From assembly GCA_017506865.1 (NCBI GenBank), contig JAFCMP010000512.1:736607-800606 (forward strand): DNA of 64,000 bases, read 5' to 3'. This document shows, piece after piece, positions 63,986-64,000 of the stretch; position 1 is the first letter of the stretch; each line of letters opens with the position of its first letter. Under the pieces are notes generated by a model. It was not told the origin of the DNA. It did not search any database and saw only the letters and a program-made list of their open reading frames with translations. Source of the stretch: Tribonema minus. Taxonomy: Eukaryota; Sar; Xanthophyceae; Tribonematales; Tribonemataceae. The position numbers and the translations under genes were made by a program.

Positions 63986-64000
63986 TTCCTCACTTCAACT

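Overview
This window is nuclear DNA from a flagellated photosynthetic eukaryote (an alga). Genes are split by long introns with GT/AG borders. The host DNA is fairly GC-rich, with CAG/GCN microsatellites and long C or G runs. Short interstitial TTAGGG arrays suggest that telomere type. A TMEM17-like protein points to cilia, and an AT-rich block of plastid rpoB/rps3 DNA shows the cell has a plastid. Propionyl-CoA carboxylase beta, a CAMK kinase with an N-lobe insertion and variant ankyrin repeats make me lean to a secondary-plastid alga (haptophyte- or stramenopile-like) over a chlorophyte. That placement is inference only.

Layout. At 0.4-5.3 kb PCCB (minus, cut by the window edge) and a TMEM17-like gene (plus) are head to head over a GA-rich promoter. 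A KA1-domain CAMK-group kinase of at least 12 exons fills 7.1-18.0 kb (minus). A five-exon, 231-residue membrane/coiled-coil protein of unknown function lies at 19.1-23.4 kb (minus). Two intronless FTR1-type iron permease paralogues sit in tandem at 25.2-28.5 kb (minus). A nine-exon cyclin-dependent kinase spans 31.6-40.0 kb (plus). At 42.2-43.6 kb a BTB-like gene is interrupted by plastid DNA. The 44-57 kb part is rearranged: retroelement relics, two paralogous ankyrin-repeat loci, a stray copy of the last CDK exon, and a full-length non-LTR retrotransposon with target-site duplication inserted beside the second ankyrin gene. At 58.1-60.7 kb two complex I accessory-subunit genes (NDUFS5-like and B15/NDUFB4-like) diverge from a 123-bp promoter. 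A partial unknown gene ends the window.

The most striking signal is not a single gene. At more than a dozen exon edges in TMEM17, the kinase, the CDK and the membrane-protein gene, the flanking intron holds degenerate tandem copies of the exon edge, often with the AG acceptor or GT donor still intact. I call these exon-edge echoes. They suggest that introns here grow by tandem duplication across splice junctions, and they create many candidate alternative splice sites.

The second notable feature is a reading frame open through three joins (host exon, rpoB, rps3, host), formed by plastid DNA landing inside a nuclear exon.

Splice models were built by eye from GT/AG borders, codon phase and family resemblance. 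Models whose phases close exactly are the safest: TMEM17, CDK, NDUFS5, B15 and the 231-residue protein. Terminal and linking exons of the kinase and of the last gene are less certain.
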